Notes under the pieces: model-generated
The model's input: the letters and a program-made list of their open reading frames with translations, nothing else
Database searches by the model: none
What the model was told of the DNA's origin: nothing
Shown: one piece after another, positions 43,140 through 51,761 of the stretch
Numbering within the stretch: position 1 is the first letter of the stretch
Layout of the letters: every line of letters begins with the position of its first letter
Program-made: the position numbers and the translations under genes
From: Roseateles violae
GTDB lineage: Bacteria; Pseudomonadota; Gammaproteobacteria; Burkholderiales; Burkholderiaceae_C
Direction: 5' to 3'
DNA: 64,000 nt
Assembly: GCF_030410485.1 (NCBI RefSeq)
Contig: NZ_JAUHHC010000005.1
Location: 595,203-659,202, forward strand

Positions 43140-44672
43140 ATGCAAGCGACAGCCCCGTTCTTTGCGCCGGTCCACTTCGACGATGCCGAGGCGGCGCTGG
43201 CCCGCGTCGCCGAGATCCATGCGGCCGGCTGCGCCCATCTGCGCGAGGCGCTGCAGCGCTTCGTCGCCGGCGCCGATGTCGGCCCGCTGGTGCGCGCCTG
43301 CTATCCGCTGCTGCGCGTGCGCACCGACACGGTCGCGCGCGCGCCGCAGCCGGCGGACGGCGGCCTGCGCCTGGCCTATGGCTTCGTCGCCGGCCCGGGC
43401 ACTTTCGAGACGACGCTGACGCGGCCGGATCTGTTCCATGACTACTACCTGCAGCAGTTCCGCCTGCTGCTGCAGAACCACCGCGTCGCGCTGGAGGTCG
43501 GCAGCAGCCACGAGCCGATCCCGCTGCACTTCGCCCTGGGCGAGCGCGAACATATCGAGGGCAGCCTGAGCCCCGAGCGGCGCCTGCTGATGCGCGATCT
43601 GTTCGACCTGCCCGACCTGGCGGCGATGGACGACGGCATCGCCAACGGCACGCATGACCCGGCCCCCGGCGAGGCGCGGCCGCTGGCCCTGTTCACCGCC
43701 GCGCGGGTCGACTATTCGCTGCAGCGCCTGCGCCACTACACCGGCACCTCGACCGCGCATTTCCAGAATTTCGTGCTGTTCACCAACTACCAGTTCTACA
43801 TCGACGAGTTCCAGCGCCTGGGCCACGATCTGATGGGCCGCGCGCCCGATCCGGCGCGGCCGCACGAGCTGGACGACTGCATCGCCTTCGTCGAGCCGGG
43901 CGACGTCGTGACGCGCAGGGTCGGCTGCGAGGCCGAGGCGGACGACGCCCTGGGCCGCGTGCCGCCGCGGCTGCCGCAGATGCCGGCCTACCACCTGCTG
44001 CGGCGCGACCGCAGCGGCATCACCATGGTCAATATCGGCGTCGGCCCGGCCAATGCCAAGACCATGAGCGACCACATCGCCGTGCTGCGCCCGCATGCCT
44101 GGTTGATGCTGGGCCATTGCGCCGGCCTGCGCACGACGCAGAGCCTGGGCGACTATGTGCTGGCCCATGCCTATGTGCGCGAGGACCATGTGCTGGACGA
44201 GGAGTTGCCGCTGTGGGTGCCGATCCCGCCGCTGGCCGAGATCCAGCAGGCGCTGGAGCGCGCGGTTGCCGACGTGACCGGCCTAGCCGGCCTGGAGCTG
44301 AAGAAGATCCTGCGCACCGGCACCGTCGCCTCGACCGACAACCGCAACTGGGAGCTGCTGCCCAACAGCCGCGACGGCGGCCCCGAGCGCCGCTTCAGCC
44401 AGAGCCGCGCGATCGCGCTGGACATGGAGAGCGCGACCATCGCCGCCAACGGCTTCCGCTTCCGCGTGCCCTACGGCACCTTGCTGTGCGTGTCGGACAA
44501 GCCCTTGCACGGCGAGATCAAGCTGCCCGGCATGGCCGACCAGTTCTACCGCGCCCGCGTCGACCAGCACCTGCAGATCGGGCTGCGCGCGGTCGAGCTG
44601 CTGCGCAGCGGGCCGCTGAGCCAGCTGCACAGCCGCAAGCTGAGGAGCTTTGCGGAAGTCGCGTTTCAGTAA
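43140..44672 (+). CDS. amn: AMP nucleosidase
   Basis: Amn hydrolyses AMP to adenine and ribose 5-phosphate, regulating adenylate pools. The 510-aa product has the N-terminal Amn domain (PLLRVRTDTVARAPQ, YGFVAGPGTFETTLTRPDLF, HYTGTSTAHFQNFVLFTNYQ) and the C-terminal nucleoside phosphorylase-like domain (TMVNIGVGPANAKTMSDHIA, WLMLGHCAGL, MESATIAANGFRFRVPYGTLLCVSDKPL). Length fits. No strong ribosome site is present, so it may depend on creA translation. Confidence 0.95.
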   Translation: MQATAPFFAPVHFDDAEAALARVAEIHAAGCAHLREALQRFVAGADVGPLVRACYPLLRVRTDTVARAPQPADGGLRLAYGFVAGPGTFETTLTRPDLFHDYYLQQFRLLLQNHRVALEVGSSHEPIPLHFALGEREHIEGSLSPERRLLMRDLFDLPDLAAMDDGIANGTHDPAPGEARPLALFTAARVDYSLQRLRHYTGTSTAHFQNFVLFTNYQFYIDEFQRLGHDLMGRAPDPARPHELDDCIAFVEPGDVVTRRVGCEAEADDALGRVPPRLPQMPAYHLLRRDRSGITMVNIGVGPANAKTMSDHIAVLRPHAWLMLGHCAGLRTTQSLGDYVLAHAYVREDHVLDEELPLWVPIPPLAEIQQALERAVADVTGLAGLELKKILRTGTVASTDNRNWELLPNSRDGGPERRFSQSRAIALDMESATIAANGFRFRVPYGTLLCVSDKPLHGEIKLPGMADQFYRARVDQHLQIGLRAVELLRSGPLSQLHSRKLRSFAEVAFQ

Positions 44673-44700
44673 GCCTTGGTTCAGGACGCCAGCCAAGACC

Positions 44701-44920
44701 GCAGGAGGACGGGCAGGCCTGATGCTCCGTGTCCCCCGGCCTTCGGCCTCCTCCTTTACCTACGCATCAGGCCTGCCCGCCCTCCTGCTCGCGCCATGAC
44801 TCAGCCGCAGCCGTCCGGCGGTGGATCAGCCGGGATGCGGGCGCATGCGCTTGCGCAGGTCAAGGAGGAGGGCCGCTTGCGGCCCGGGGGACACGGAGCA
44901 AGGGCATGCGCCCGCGTCCC
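44701..44920. repeat. Two inverted copies of a hairpin repeat with a shared loop core
   Basis: First hairpin: arm 44701-44725 and its complement 44764-44788 pair over 25 bases with one mismatch. Second hairpin: arm 44832-44851 pairs with 44901-44920 with two mismatches. The loop regions are inverted copies of one core: 44723-44758 and 44900-44862 share TGCTCCGTGTCCCCCGG and CCTCCTCCTT plus ACCTnCGCA, while the arms outside the core differ in sequence but are complementary within each hairpin. It fills the 281-base gap between the convergent genes amn and the amidohydrolase. It looks like a pair of dispersed intergenic repeats, not a coding sequence; no T-run is present. Confidence 0.85.
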
Positions 44921-44953
44921 GGCGCCAGCCCGCTACCCGCAAACCTGGACAAG

Positions 44954-46372
44954 CTACTGCAGCCCCACCCGCCCCTTCCAGATCGCCAGGATCTTGTCGC
45001 GGTCGAAGGCCCGGCCGGCCTTCATGGTCCAGGCAAGTCCTGGCAGCGGCTGTCCGGCGACGATGGGCTGCTGGAACACGACCAGGTCGGCGCGCTTGCC
45101 GGCGGCCAGGCTGCCGATCTCGGCCTCGCGGCCCAGATAGCGGGCGCCGTTCAGCGTCATGATGCGGATCGCCTGCGCGGGCTCGAAGCCGGCCTCGATC
45201 AGCAGCTCCAGCTGGCGCAGCGAGGAATAGCCGGGCACCACGCCGCCGTAGCCGGTCGGGTCCGTGCCGGCCAGCAGCAGGCCGCCGGCCTCGACGAACT
45301 GCTTTTCCCAGGCCATGGCCTTGGGCAGCAGGCGGGTCCACAGATTCGGGGCGCCGCGCTGGATCGTCGTGTAGCGGCTCACGTACTGCTCGCGCAGCTG
45401 CGGGATCAGCAGGTCCAGCGCGCCGGCGGGCGCCATCGGCCGGCCCTGGGCAAAGGTCTCGTAGATCGTCAGGGTCGAGGTGATCGCAACCTTCTTCGCG
45501 ATCAGATGCGCCTGCAGGGCCTTCATGCCGGCATCGTCGACGGCCAGCGCGTCGAGCGAGCGGCCGACCGCGTCGCCGGCCGGGCAGACATCGGGCTTGC
45601 GGTCCTTGACGAAGTCGCTGGCGACCATGAAGCCATGCTCGAGATTGTCGATGCCGGCATCGGCCGCCTCGCGGTAGCTGACCGCGCACAGATGGGCGGT
45701 CATTTTCGCCTGGCGCGCGTGGGCGGCGCTCACCGCCGCGGCCAGCTGCGCGCGCGTCAGGTGCATATAGCCCTTATACGAGCTCGCGCCCTCGTCGGCC
45801 CAGTAACGCACCATGCGCTCGGCATCGGCCGCGTTCTTGATGCGCGGCACCTGGGCAACGAAGGGCGTGGCGCCGTTCAGATAGGGCGCGGTGACGTCCA
45901 TGTCCGGCCCGGCGGCGGCGCCGGATTCGATGTCGCGGCGCGCGTTCAGGTCGGCATAGGGGCTCATGCTGCCGGCCGTGCGCAGGGTCGTCACGCCGCC
46001 GGCCAGATAGAGCAGCGGGAAGCTGCGGAACATCGCGCCATAGCTGCCCGATTCGACCGGGTAGAACTGGTGCTCGTGCATCAGCACGAAGCCCGGCGCG
46101 ACCGCGGCGCCGCCCAGATCGCGCACGACCGCCCCGGCCGGCGCCTGCAGCTCGGCATCGGCGGCGATGCGCTCGATGCGGCCGTCGCGGATCAGGATAG
46201 CGCGCTGCGGCTGCGGCGCGGCGCCGCTGCCGTCGAACAGCTGCACATTGCGCAGCAGCAGCACGGGCGCATGGAACAGGGTCAGCTTGTCGAGTTCGGC
46301 CTGCGCCAGGGCCGGCAGCGGCGGCAGGGACAGGAGCAGCAGGGACAGCAGTTTGCGGAGGGTCGGGCGCAT
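44954..46372 (-). CDS. Exported amidohydrolase
   Basis: A metal-dependent hydrolase of the amidohydrolase superfamily, 472 aa, with signal peptide MRPTLRKLLSLLLLSLPPLP ending ALAQA. The fold begins LLRNVQLFDGSGAAPQPQRA. The metal site HEH is in APGFVLMHEHQFYP near 115, a further His-rich segment reads MTAHLCAVSYREAADAG and NLEHGFM, and the catalytic Asp is in LLAGTDPTGYGG near 365. The composite domain closes GARYLGREAEIGSLAAGKRA. It resembles imidazolonepropionase-like or prolidase-like amidohydrolases acting on peptides; the substrate is not defined. Confidence 0.9.
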   Translation of the reverse strand: MRPTLRKLLSLLLLSLPPLPALAQAELDKLTLFHAPVLLLRNVQLFDGSGAAPQPQRAILIRDGRIERIAADAELQAPAGAVVRDLGGAAVAPGFVLMHEHQFYPVESGSYGAMFRSFPLLYLAGGVTTLRTAGSMSPYADLNARRDIESGAAAGPDMDVTAPYLNGATPFVAQVPRIKNAADAERMVRYWADEGASSYKGYMHLTRAQLAAAVSAAHARQAKMTAHLCAVSYREAADAGIDNLEHGFMVASDFVKDRKPDVCPAGDAVGRSLDALAVDDAGMKALQAHLIAKKVAITSTLTIYETFAQGRPMAPAGALDLLIPQLREQYVSRYTTIQRGAPNLWTRLLPKAMAWEKQFVEAGGLLLAGTDPTGYGGVVPGYSSLRQLELLIEAGFEPAQAIRIMTLNGARYLGREAEIGSLAAGKRADLVVFQQPIVAGQPLPGLAWTMKAGRAFDRDKILAIWKGRVGLQ

Positions 46373-46505
46373 GGCAGGACGTGAAGAATGAACAGTTGCG
46401 CGCGATTGTCGCCAGCGGCAGCGCCGCGCTGGCATAGCGCTTGCATCGGGATTTACCAGAACCCGTCCACAAGGCGGGAGCCCTCATCCGAAAGCAGGAC
46501 CCACG

Positions 46506-47126
46506 ATGCTTCTCTCCTTCAGCACCGCCACCTCGCGACTCCATCGCCGCCCGACGCTCGACCCCGCAAGCTCTCGCCAACCGTCGACGATCGCCGTGCG
46601 CCAGCTCAATTCGCGCGATCTGCAATGGCTGCCGGCGCTGGCCGATCTGCTGATCGATGGCGTCCACCATGGCGCCAGCCTTGGCTTCCTGGCGCCGCTG
46701 TCGCGCTATGCGGCGCTGGACCACTGGCATGGCGTGTTCGCCCGGCTCGGGGCACACCAAAGCCTGTGGATCGCCTGCGAGACCACGGAGGCGGGCGACG
46801 AGGGGCCGCTGCAGGGCGCGGTCCAGCTCTCGCTGTGCCCGCGGGTCAATGCGCACCATCGTGGCGAGGTGCAGCGCCTGATGGTGCACAGCGGCGCGCG
46901 CGGCCGCGGCATCGCCAGCCAGCTGATGCACCGGGTCGAGTACGCGGCCGCCGAGCAGGGCCGCAGCCTGCTGGTGCTGGAGACGCCGGCCGGCTCGCAG
47001 GCCGAGGCGGTCTATGCGCATCTGGGCTGGCAGCGCGCCGGCGAGATTCCCGATTACGACGCCTGCGCCGAGGGGCGGCTGCATGGCAGCGCGCTGTATT
47101 ACAAGCGCCTGGCGCGCCTGGTCTAG
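46506..47126 (+). CDS. GNAT N-acetyltransferase
   Basis: A 206-aa acetyltransferase with the CoA loop VHSGARGRGIASQLMHRVEY near 130-149 and the following LLVLETPAGSQAEAVYAHLGW strand-helix, with QLSLCPRVNAHHRGEVQRLM before it. The N-terminal 30 residues (MLLSFSTATSRLHRRPTLDP) are not part of the domain, so an internal start is possible. It lies alone, followed by a 179-base gap before the lipoprotein gene. The acceptor is unknown. Confidence 0.82.
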   Translation: MLLSFSTATSRLHRRPTLDPASSRQPSTIAVRQLNSRDLQWLPALADLLIDGVHHGASLGFLAPLSRYAALDHWHGVFARLGAHQSLWIACETTEAGDEGPLQGAVQLSLCPRVNAHHRGEVQRLMVHSGARGRGIASQLMHRVEYAAAEQGRSLLVLETPAGSQAEAVYAHLGWQRAGEIPDYDACAEGRLHGSALYYKRLARLV

Positions 47127-47145
47127 CGCGCTGAGCCGCCCGGTT

Positions 47146-47162
47146 AGCACGCTGCGAGCGTG
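47146..47162 (+). terminator. Weak hairpin after the GNAT gene
   Basis: GCACGC and GCGTGC around a five-base loop in the gap after the GNAT gene form a 6-bp hairpin. No T-run follows, so terminator function is only possible. The rest of the 47127-47305 gap is GC-rich without clear motifs. Confidence 0.3.
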
Positions 47163-47305
47163 CGCCAGCCGCCCGGCAATCTAGGGGTGAGCCGCGCCGG
47201 CCCGATGGCGCCGGCCTGTCGTTCTCGCTATGGTGAAGCCGGCCTCGGGCCCGCCGCGCCTATCGGCGCCTGCCCTGGCCCCAACCAGAGCAAGGAGACA
47301 AGCCG

Positions 47306-49693
47306 ATGATGAAGCATCACCCCTCCCGCGGCTGCGCCCGCTGGGCGAGCTGTCTGGCCGCCGCGCTCGTGCTGAGCGCCTGCGGTGGCGGCGGCAGCAG
47401 CGAGAGCAGCGAATCGATATCCAAGCCGCTGGGCGCCAAGGTCGACAGCGAATCGCTGGATCATGAGGCCGCCGCCTCGCTGAGCATCGTGTCCGGCTCG
47501 GCGCAGCGCGTCTCCGGCGGCGATGCCCGCATCGCCGTGCAGTCGCCGCCGGGTCTGCGCAACAAGCTGGAGCTCTGGCTCAACGGCCGCCGGCTCGGCG
47601 ATGCGCAGAGCCTGCTCGGCGAGGAGCTGGAAGGCGTCGTCAGCGGCCTGGTCAATGGCGACAACGTGCTGCAGCTGCGCCACCGCAGCGGCCCGCTGAT
47701 GGACAGCCTGGCGCTGAGGAACTACCCGATCAACGGGCCGATCTTCTCCGGCCCGCAGCAATACCCGTTCGTCTGCACGACGACGCAGGGCGCGGTCGGC
47801 AAGCAGCCCAAGGTCGAGACGACGGCGCCGCCCGGCCATCCGGTCTTCGACGCCAATGGCAACAAGATCGGCTACACGCTCAGCTGCGCGATCGATACCT
47901 TCGTCACTTACTGGTACCGCAGCACGGCCGGGCAATGGAAGCTGCTGCCCAGCGGCGGCGCCGCGCCGGCCGATATGGCGCGCACGACCCTGGCCGACGG
48001 CCGCCAGGTCGACTTCGTCGTGCGCCAGGAGCGTGGCACGATCAACCGCTTCCTCTACAGCTTCGCGATGCTGGCGCCGCGCGGCGAGGCCGGCGCCGCG
48101 GCCGGCACGGCGCCGGACCTGAGCCTGTGGAACAAGCGCCTGCAGTACTGGTTCCAGGGCGGTGTCGCGATCGGCCATTCGCAGGGCACCCTGCATGGCG
48201 GCGCGATGAATGCCGACATCCTGGCCACCGGCACGGCCATCGTCCATTCCAGCGGCAACAACACCGGCACGCACTACAACCTGCAGCTGGCGGCCGAGAC
48301 GGCGATGATGACCAAGGAGCGCTTCATCGAGCGCTATGGCCGGCCGCTCTACACCTATGGCCTGGGCGGCTCCGGCGGCGCGATCCAGCAGTACATCCTG
48401 GCGCAGAACGAGCCCGGCATCCTCGACGCGGCGCTGCCGGTGCAGAGCTATCCGGACATGGTCACGCAGACCATCCACGTCGGTGACTGCGAGCTGCTCG
48501 AGCACTATATGGACGCGACCGACCGCGCCAACCCGAAATGGCGGATCACCAAGAACCGCTCGCTGCTGGTCGGCCTGAACGCCGAGGACGCGGTGGCCGA
48601 TCCGCTCGCCGCCGCCAAGACCGCGCTGGGCTACAGCACGGCGCCGGGCTCGACCGAATGCGTGAAGTCCTGGCGCGGCCTGAGCCCGCTGGCGATGAAC
48701 CCGCTCTACGGCCAGGCACCGAACCAGGCGCTGTTCGAGCCGCAGAGCGACATCGCCGCGATCCGCTGGACCCATTACGACGATCTGCGCAATATCTATG
48801 GCGTCGATGCCAGCGGCGCGGCGCGGCCGACCTGGGACAACGTCGGCGTGCAGTACGGCCTGAACGCGCTGAAGAGCGGCAAGATCACGCCGGCCGAGTT
48901 CCTCGACGTCAATCTGAAGGTCGGCGGCTGGAAGCATCCGAGTGAGATGGTGCAGGAGGGCTTCCCCTTCCTCGGCCCGCTGAGCCCGGCCACTTTCGAC
49001 CCCTGGAGCCGGCGCAATATGCGGCTCAGCCCTGCGCCGGGCGAGGCCGCGCCGCGCACCCAGGGCGACCCGATCGCGACCCGGGCCGCCTACAGCTCGG
49101 GCATGGTGTTCAGCGGCCTCATGCCGCTGCCGACCATCGACCATCGGCAGTACATGGAGCGCGAGCTCGACATGCACAACAGCCATCAATCGTTCGCGAT
49201 CCGCAAGCGCGCGCTCGAGAAGATGGGCAATGCCGATCACATCGTCATCTGGTTCACCGACACCCGGCCCGGCGTGCCCAAGGCCAGCCAGAGCATGGAG
49301 GCGATCGCGGTGATGGACGAGTGGATGGCCAATATCCGCGCCAACCCGGACAAGACGCTGGCACAGAACCGGCCGGCGCGCGCGGTCGACAGCTGCTTCG
49401 ACCTCAGCGGCAAGCTGATCTATGCCGGCGCTGACGCCTGGGACGGCATCCTCGACAACAAGCCGCCGGGCGCCTGCACCCAGGCCTTCCCGCTCTATGG
49501 AACATCGCGCACGGTGGCCGGCGCGCCGCTGGCCGGCGGCATCTACCAGTGCGCGCTGAAGTCGGTGGACACGGCCGTCGCCGACGGCACGTATGCGCCC
49601 TGGCAGCCGGGCGCGGCCGAGATCGCGAGCCTGAAGAAGGCCTTCCCGGACGGCGTCTGCGACTACGGCAAACCCGACCGGGCCAAGCCCTAG
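47306..49693 (+). CDS. DUF6351-like lipoprotein with hydrolase-type nucleophile elbow
   Basis: A 795-aa exported protein. The signal peptide ends at lipobox LSAC (Cys26), followed by a Gly/Ser linker (GGGGSSESSESIS), so it is probably an outer-membrane or periplasmic lipoprotein. The N-terminal domain is a small beta module (LSIVSGSAQRVSGGDARIAV). The main part contains GLGGSGGAIQQYILAQN, a GxSxG elbow, near 350, with TDTRPGVPK and DAWDGILDNKPPGACTQAFP later. I place it with DUF6351-type proteins from the alpha/beta-hydrolase side, by recollection of the pattern. AAGGAG precedes the start; the ATG at 47309 is an alternative. Confidence 0.78.
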   Translation: MMKHHPSRGCARWASCLAAALVLSACGGGGSSESSESISKPLGAKVDSESLDHEAAASLSIVSGSAQRVSGGDARIAVQSPPGLRNKLELWLNGRRLGDAQSLLGEELEGVVSGLVNGDNVLQLRHRSGPLMDSLALRNYPINGPIFSGPQQYPFVCTTTQGAVGKQPKVETTAPPGHPVFDANGNKIGYTLSCAIDTFVTYWYRSTAGQWKLLPSGGAAPADMARTTLADGRQVDFVVRQERGTINRFLYSFAMLAPRGEAGAAAGTAPDLSLWNKRLQYWFQGGVAIGHSQGTLHGGAMNADILATGTAIVHSSGNNTGTHYNLQLAAETAMMTKERFIERYGRPLYTYGLGGSGGAIQQYILAQNEPGILDAALPVQSYPDMVTQTIHVGDCELLEHYMDATDRANPKWRITKNRSLLVGLNAEDAVADPLAAAKTALGYSTAPGSTECVKSWRGLSPLAMNPLYGQAPNQALFEPQSDIAAIRWTHYDDLRNIYGVDASGAARPTWDNVGVQYGLNALKSGKITPAEFLDVNLKVGGWKHPSEMVQEGFPFLGPLSPATFDPWSRRNMRLSPAPGEAAPRTQGDPIATRAAYSSGMVFSGLMPLPTIDHRQYMERELDMHNSHQSFAIRKRALEKMGNADHIVIWFTDTRPGVPKASQSMEAIAVMDEWMANIRANPDKTLAQNRPARAVDSCFDLSGKLIYAGADAWDGILDNKPPGACTQAFPLYGTSRTVAGAPLAGGIYQCALKSVDTAVADGTYAPWQPGAAEIASLKKAFPDGVCDYGKPDRAKP

Positions 49694-49706
49694 ACGCACA
49701 GCCCGT

Positions 49707-50639
49707 TCAGGGCAAGAGCAGCAGCTTGCCGACAGTGCCGCGGGCCTCCAGCAGCGCATGGGCCCGCGCGCCCTCGGCCAGCGTAAAGCGCGCGGCGATG
49801 GGCACGCGCAGCGCGCCGGCCGCGACCAGCGCGAACAGCTCGTCGGCGCGGCGCTGGCGCTGCTCGGCGCTGCTCAGCACATTCCACAGGTCACCGCCGA
49901 CCAGGCGCTTGGAGCCGTCCATCAGGATCCGCGGATCGACGGCCGGCGGCGGGCCGCCGGCCATGCCGTAGAACACCACCGTGCCGCCGCTGCGCAGCTG
50001 CTGCAGCGAATCGAGCACCGTCGTGCCGGTCGAGTCGTAGACCACGTCGAGATCGGCGCCGGCCGCGGGCGCCTGCAAGAGCACCTCGAAGCCCTGCTCG
50101 CGCAAGCCCTGCGCCTTGGCCTCGCTGGAGACCAGGCCCAGCATGCTCGCGCCGCGCGCGCGGCCCAGCTGCATCAGGAGGCCGCCGACGCCGCCGGCCG
50201 CCGCATGGACCAAGGCGCGCTCGCCGGCCTGCAGCGCGTGGCTGTCGCTGGCCAGGAACTGCGCGGTCAGGCCCTGCAGCAGCAGCGCCGCGGCGGTCTC
50301 GGCCGTGATCGCGTCCGGCAGCCGGATCAGGCGCTCGACATCGACCGCCACCAGCTCGGCATTGGCAAAGGGCGCGTCGGCGAAGCCGACCCGATCGCCG
50401 GCCGCGAAGCCGCTGCCCGGCGGCGCCTCGACGATCACGCCGGCGCCCTCGTAGCCGGCGATATAGGGCGGGGCGCCGCGCAGGTGGTAGCGGCCCTGGC
50501 GGCGGTAGACGTCGGCGAAGTTCAGGCCGATCGCCTGCAGCCGCAACAACGCCTGGCCGGGTGCGGGCCGCGGATCGGGCACCTCGATGTATTCGAGGAC
50601 GTCGGGGCCGCCGAAACGGGAGAAGGTCAGTGCTTTCAT
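49707..50639 (-). CDS. NADPH:quinone oxidoreductase (zinc-free MDR)
   Basis: A 310-aa medium-chain reductase of the QOR group that reduces quinones or enones with NADPH. It opens MKALTFSRFGGPDVLEYIEV, then GLNFADVYRRQGRY and YEGAGVIVEAP near 65-75, and has the nucleotide motif VHAAAGGVGGLLMQLGRARG near 143-162. There is no Cys-rich zinc lobe, as expected for QOR. It is convergent with the upstream lipoprotein gene. A 75-base gap to the divergent PD40 gene may hold its promoter. Confidence 0.93.
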   Translation of the reverse strand: MKALTFSRFGGPDVLEYIEVPDPRPAPGQALLRLQAIGLNFADVYRRQGRYHLRGAPPYIAGYEGAGVIVEAPPGSGFAAGDRVGFADAPFANAELVAVDVERLIRLPDAITAETAAALLLQGLTAQFLASDSHALQAGERALVHAAAGGVGGLLMQLGRARGASMLGLVSSEAKAQGLREQGFEVLLQAPAAGADLDVVYDSTGTTVLDSLQQLRSGGTVVFYGMAGGPPPAVDPRILMDGSKRLVGGDLWNVLSSAEQRQRRADELFALVAAGALRVPIAARFTLAEGARAHALLEARGTVGKLLLLP

Positions 50640-50713
50640 CGCGCCATGCTAGCGCCACGACGATTAGCATCCGGGCTGGCCTCCCGCCGAAACCGCGCCG
50701 ACCCGATGAAGCG

Positions 50714-51649
50714 ATGAAGACCAGCGAGTGCATCCCGTGCCGAGAACGAGGGCGAACAGCCGCGCGCGCCGGGCGGCTGTTCGCGCAGGTCCTGCTGCTG
50801 GCCGGCATGGTCGGCGCCTTCGCGGCGGAGCCGGTGCTATGGACGCCGACCGCCATCGCGTCCGAGGACTACGAGTCCTCGCCGGCCTTCACCCCCGACG
50901 GCCGCGAGATGTTCTTCATGCGCGCCGACAAAAGCTTCCAGAACTACCGGCTGCTGTGGTCGCGCTGCGAACGAGGCGGCTGGTCCCGTCCGGTGCCGCC
51001 GCCGTTCCCGGCACCGGCGCCGGTGCTGGAAGGCGATCCCTTCGTGACGCCGGACGGCCGGCAGCTCTACTTCATCTCCTCGCGCCACGCCCATCAGGCT
51101 GGCCGCGGCAATGAGGATCTGGACATCTGGGTCGCCGATCGGCTCCCGGGCGGCGGCTGGTCGAAGACGCCCCGGCGCCTGCCGGAACCCGTCAATTCGG
51201 AGGGCTCCGAGCTGCTGCCCCGGCTGACCCGCGAGGGCGTGCTGTATTTCGGCTCCTCCCGCCCGGGCGGCCAGGGCGGCTCGGACATCTACATGGCCAG
51301 GCAGGAGCACGACGAAGCCTGGACGGTGTCGGCCGTGGCCGAGCTCAACACGCCCATGAACGAGTACGAGGCCGAGGTGTCGCTGGACGGGCGCCGGCTG
51401 GTGCTGGTTGCCGATCGCGGCGACCGCTCGCATCTGTACCTGTTCGGCCGGGCCAGCGTTTCGGATCGCTGGGTGGAGCAGCGCCGCCTGCCTGCGCTGC
51501 CGACGGTGTTCCAGGTCGGCCCGGCGCTGTCGCCCTCGGGCGACCGCCTGCTGTTCGCGCAGTCGCTGGGCCGCCGCTCCGGGGAGATCTTCCGGCTGGA
51601 CCTCGAGTCCCATCCGGCGCCGTCGTGGCCGCCATCTTGCGGGCCCTGA
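50714..51649 (+). CDS. Exported PD40 / WD40-like beta-propeller protein
   Basis: A 311-aa protein with an N-terminal signal segment (GRLFAQVLLLAGMVGAFAAE) and several PD40 repeats, the TolB-type propeller blades: SSPAFTPDGREMFFMRADKS, DPFVTPDGRQLYFISSRHAH, LPRLTREGVLYFGSSRPGGQ, AEVSLDGRRLVLVADRGDR and GPALSPSGDRLLFAQSLG. The repeats fit a periplasmic binding or sensing propeller. There is no clear catalytic motif. The ATG at 50714 lies within a GAAGCG-rich stretch; the exact start is uncertain. Confidence 0.85.
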   Translation: MKTSECIPCRERGRTAARAGRLFAQVLLLAGMVGAFAAEPVLWTPTAIASEDYESSPAFTPDGREMFFMRADKSFQNYRLLWSRCERGGWSRPVPPPFPAPAPVLEGDPFVTPDGRQLYFISSRHAHQAGRGNEDLDIWVADRLPGGGWSKTPRRLPEPVNSEGSELLPRLTREGVLYFGSSRPGGQGGSDIYMARQEHDEAWTVSAVAELNTPMNEYEAEVSLDGRRLVLVADRGDRSHLYLFGRASVSDRWVEQRRLPALPTVFQVGPALSPSGDRLLFAQSLGRRSGEIFRLDLESHPAPSWPPSCGP

Positions 51650-51761
51650 GCGCCGCCCCGGCAGAGCGGGGCGCCACCCCTCTTGCGAGCCCGGCGCGCA
51701 TGCCCTACGCTGGGGCCAGGCCGGTCCGAGACAGCCGGCACCAGCTCCAAAGGAGTGCGCG

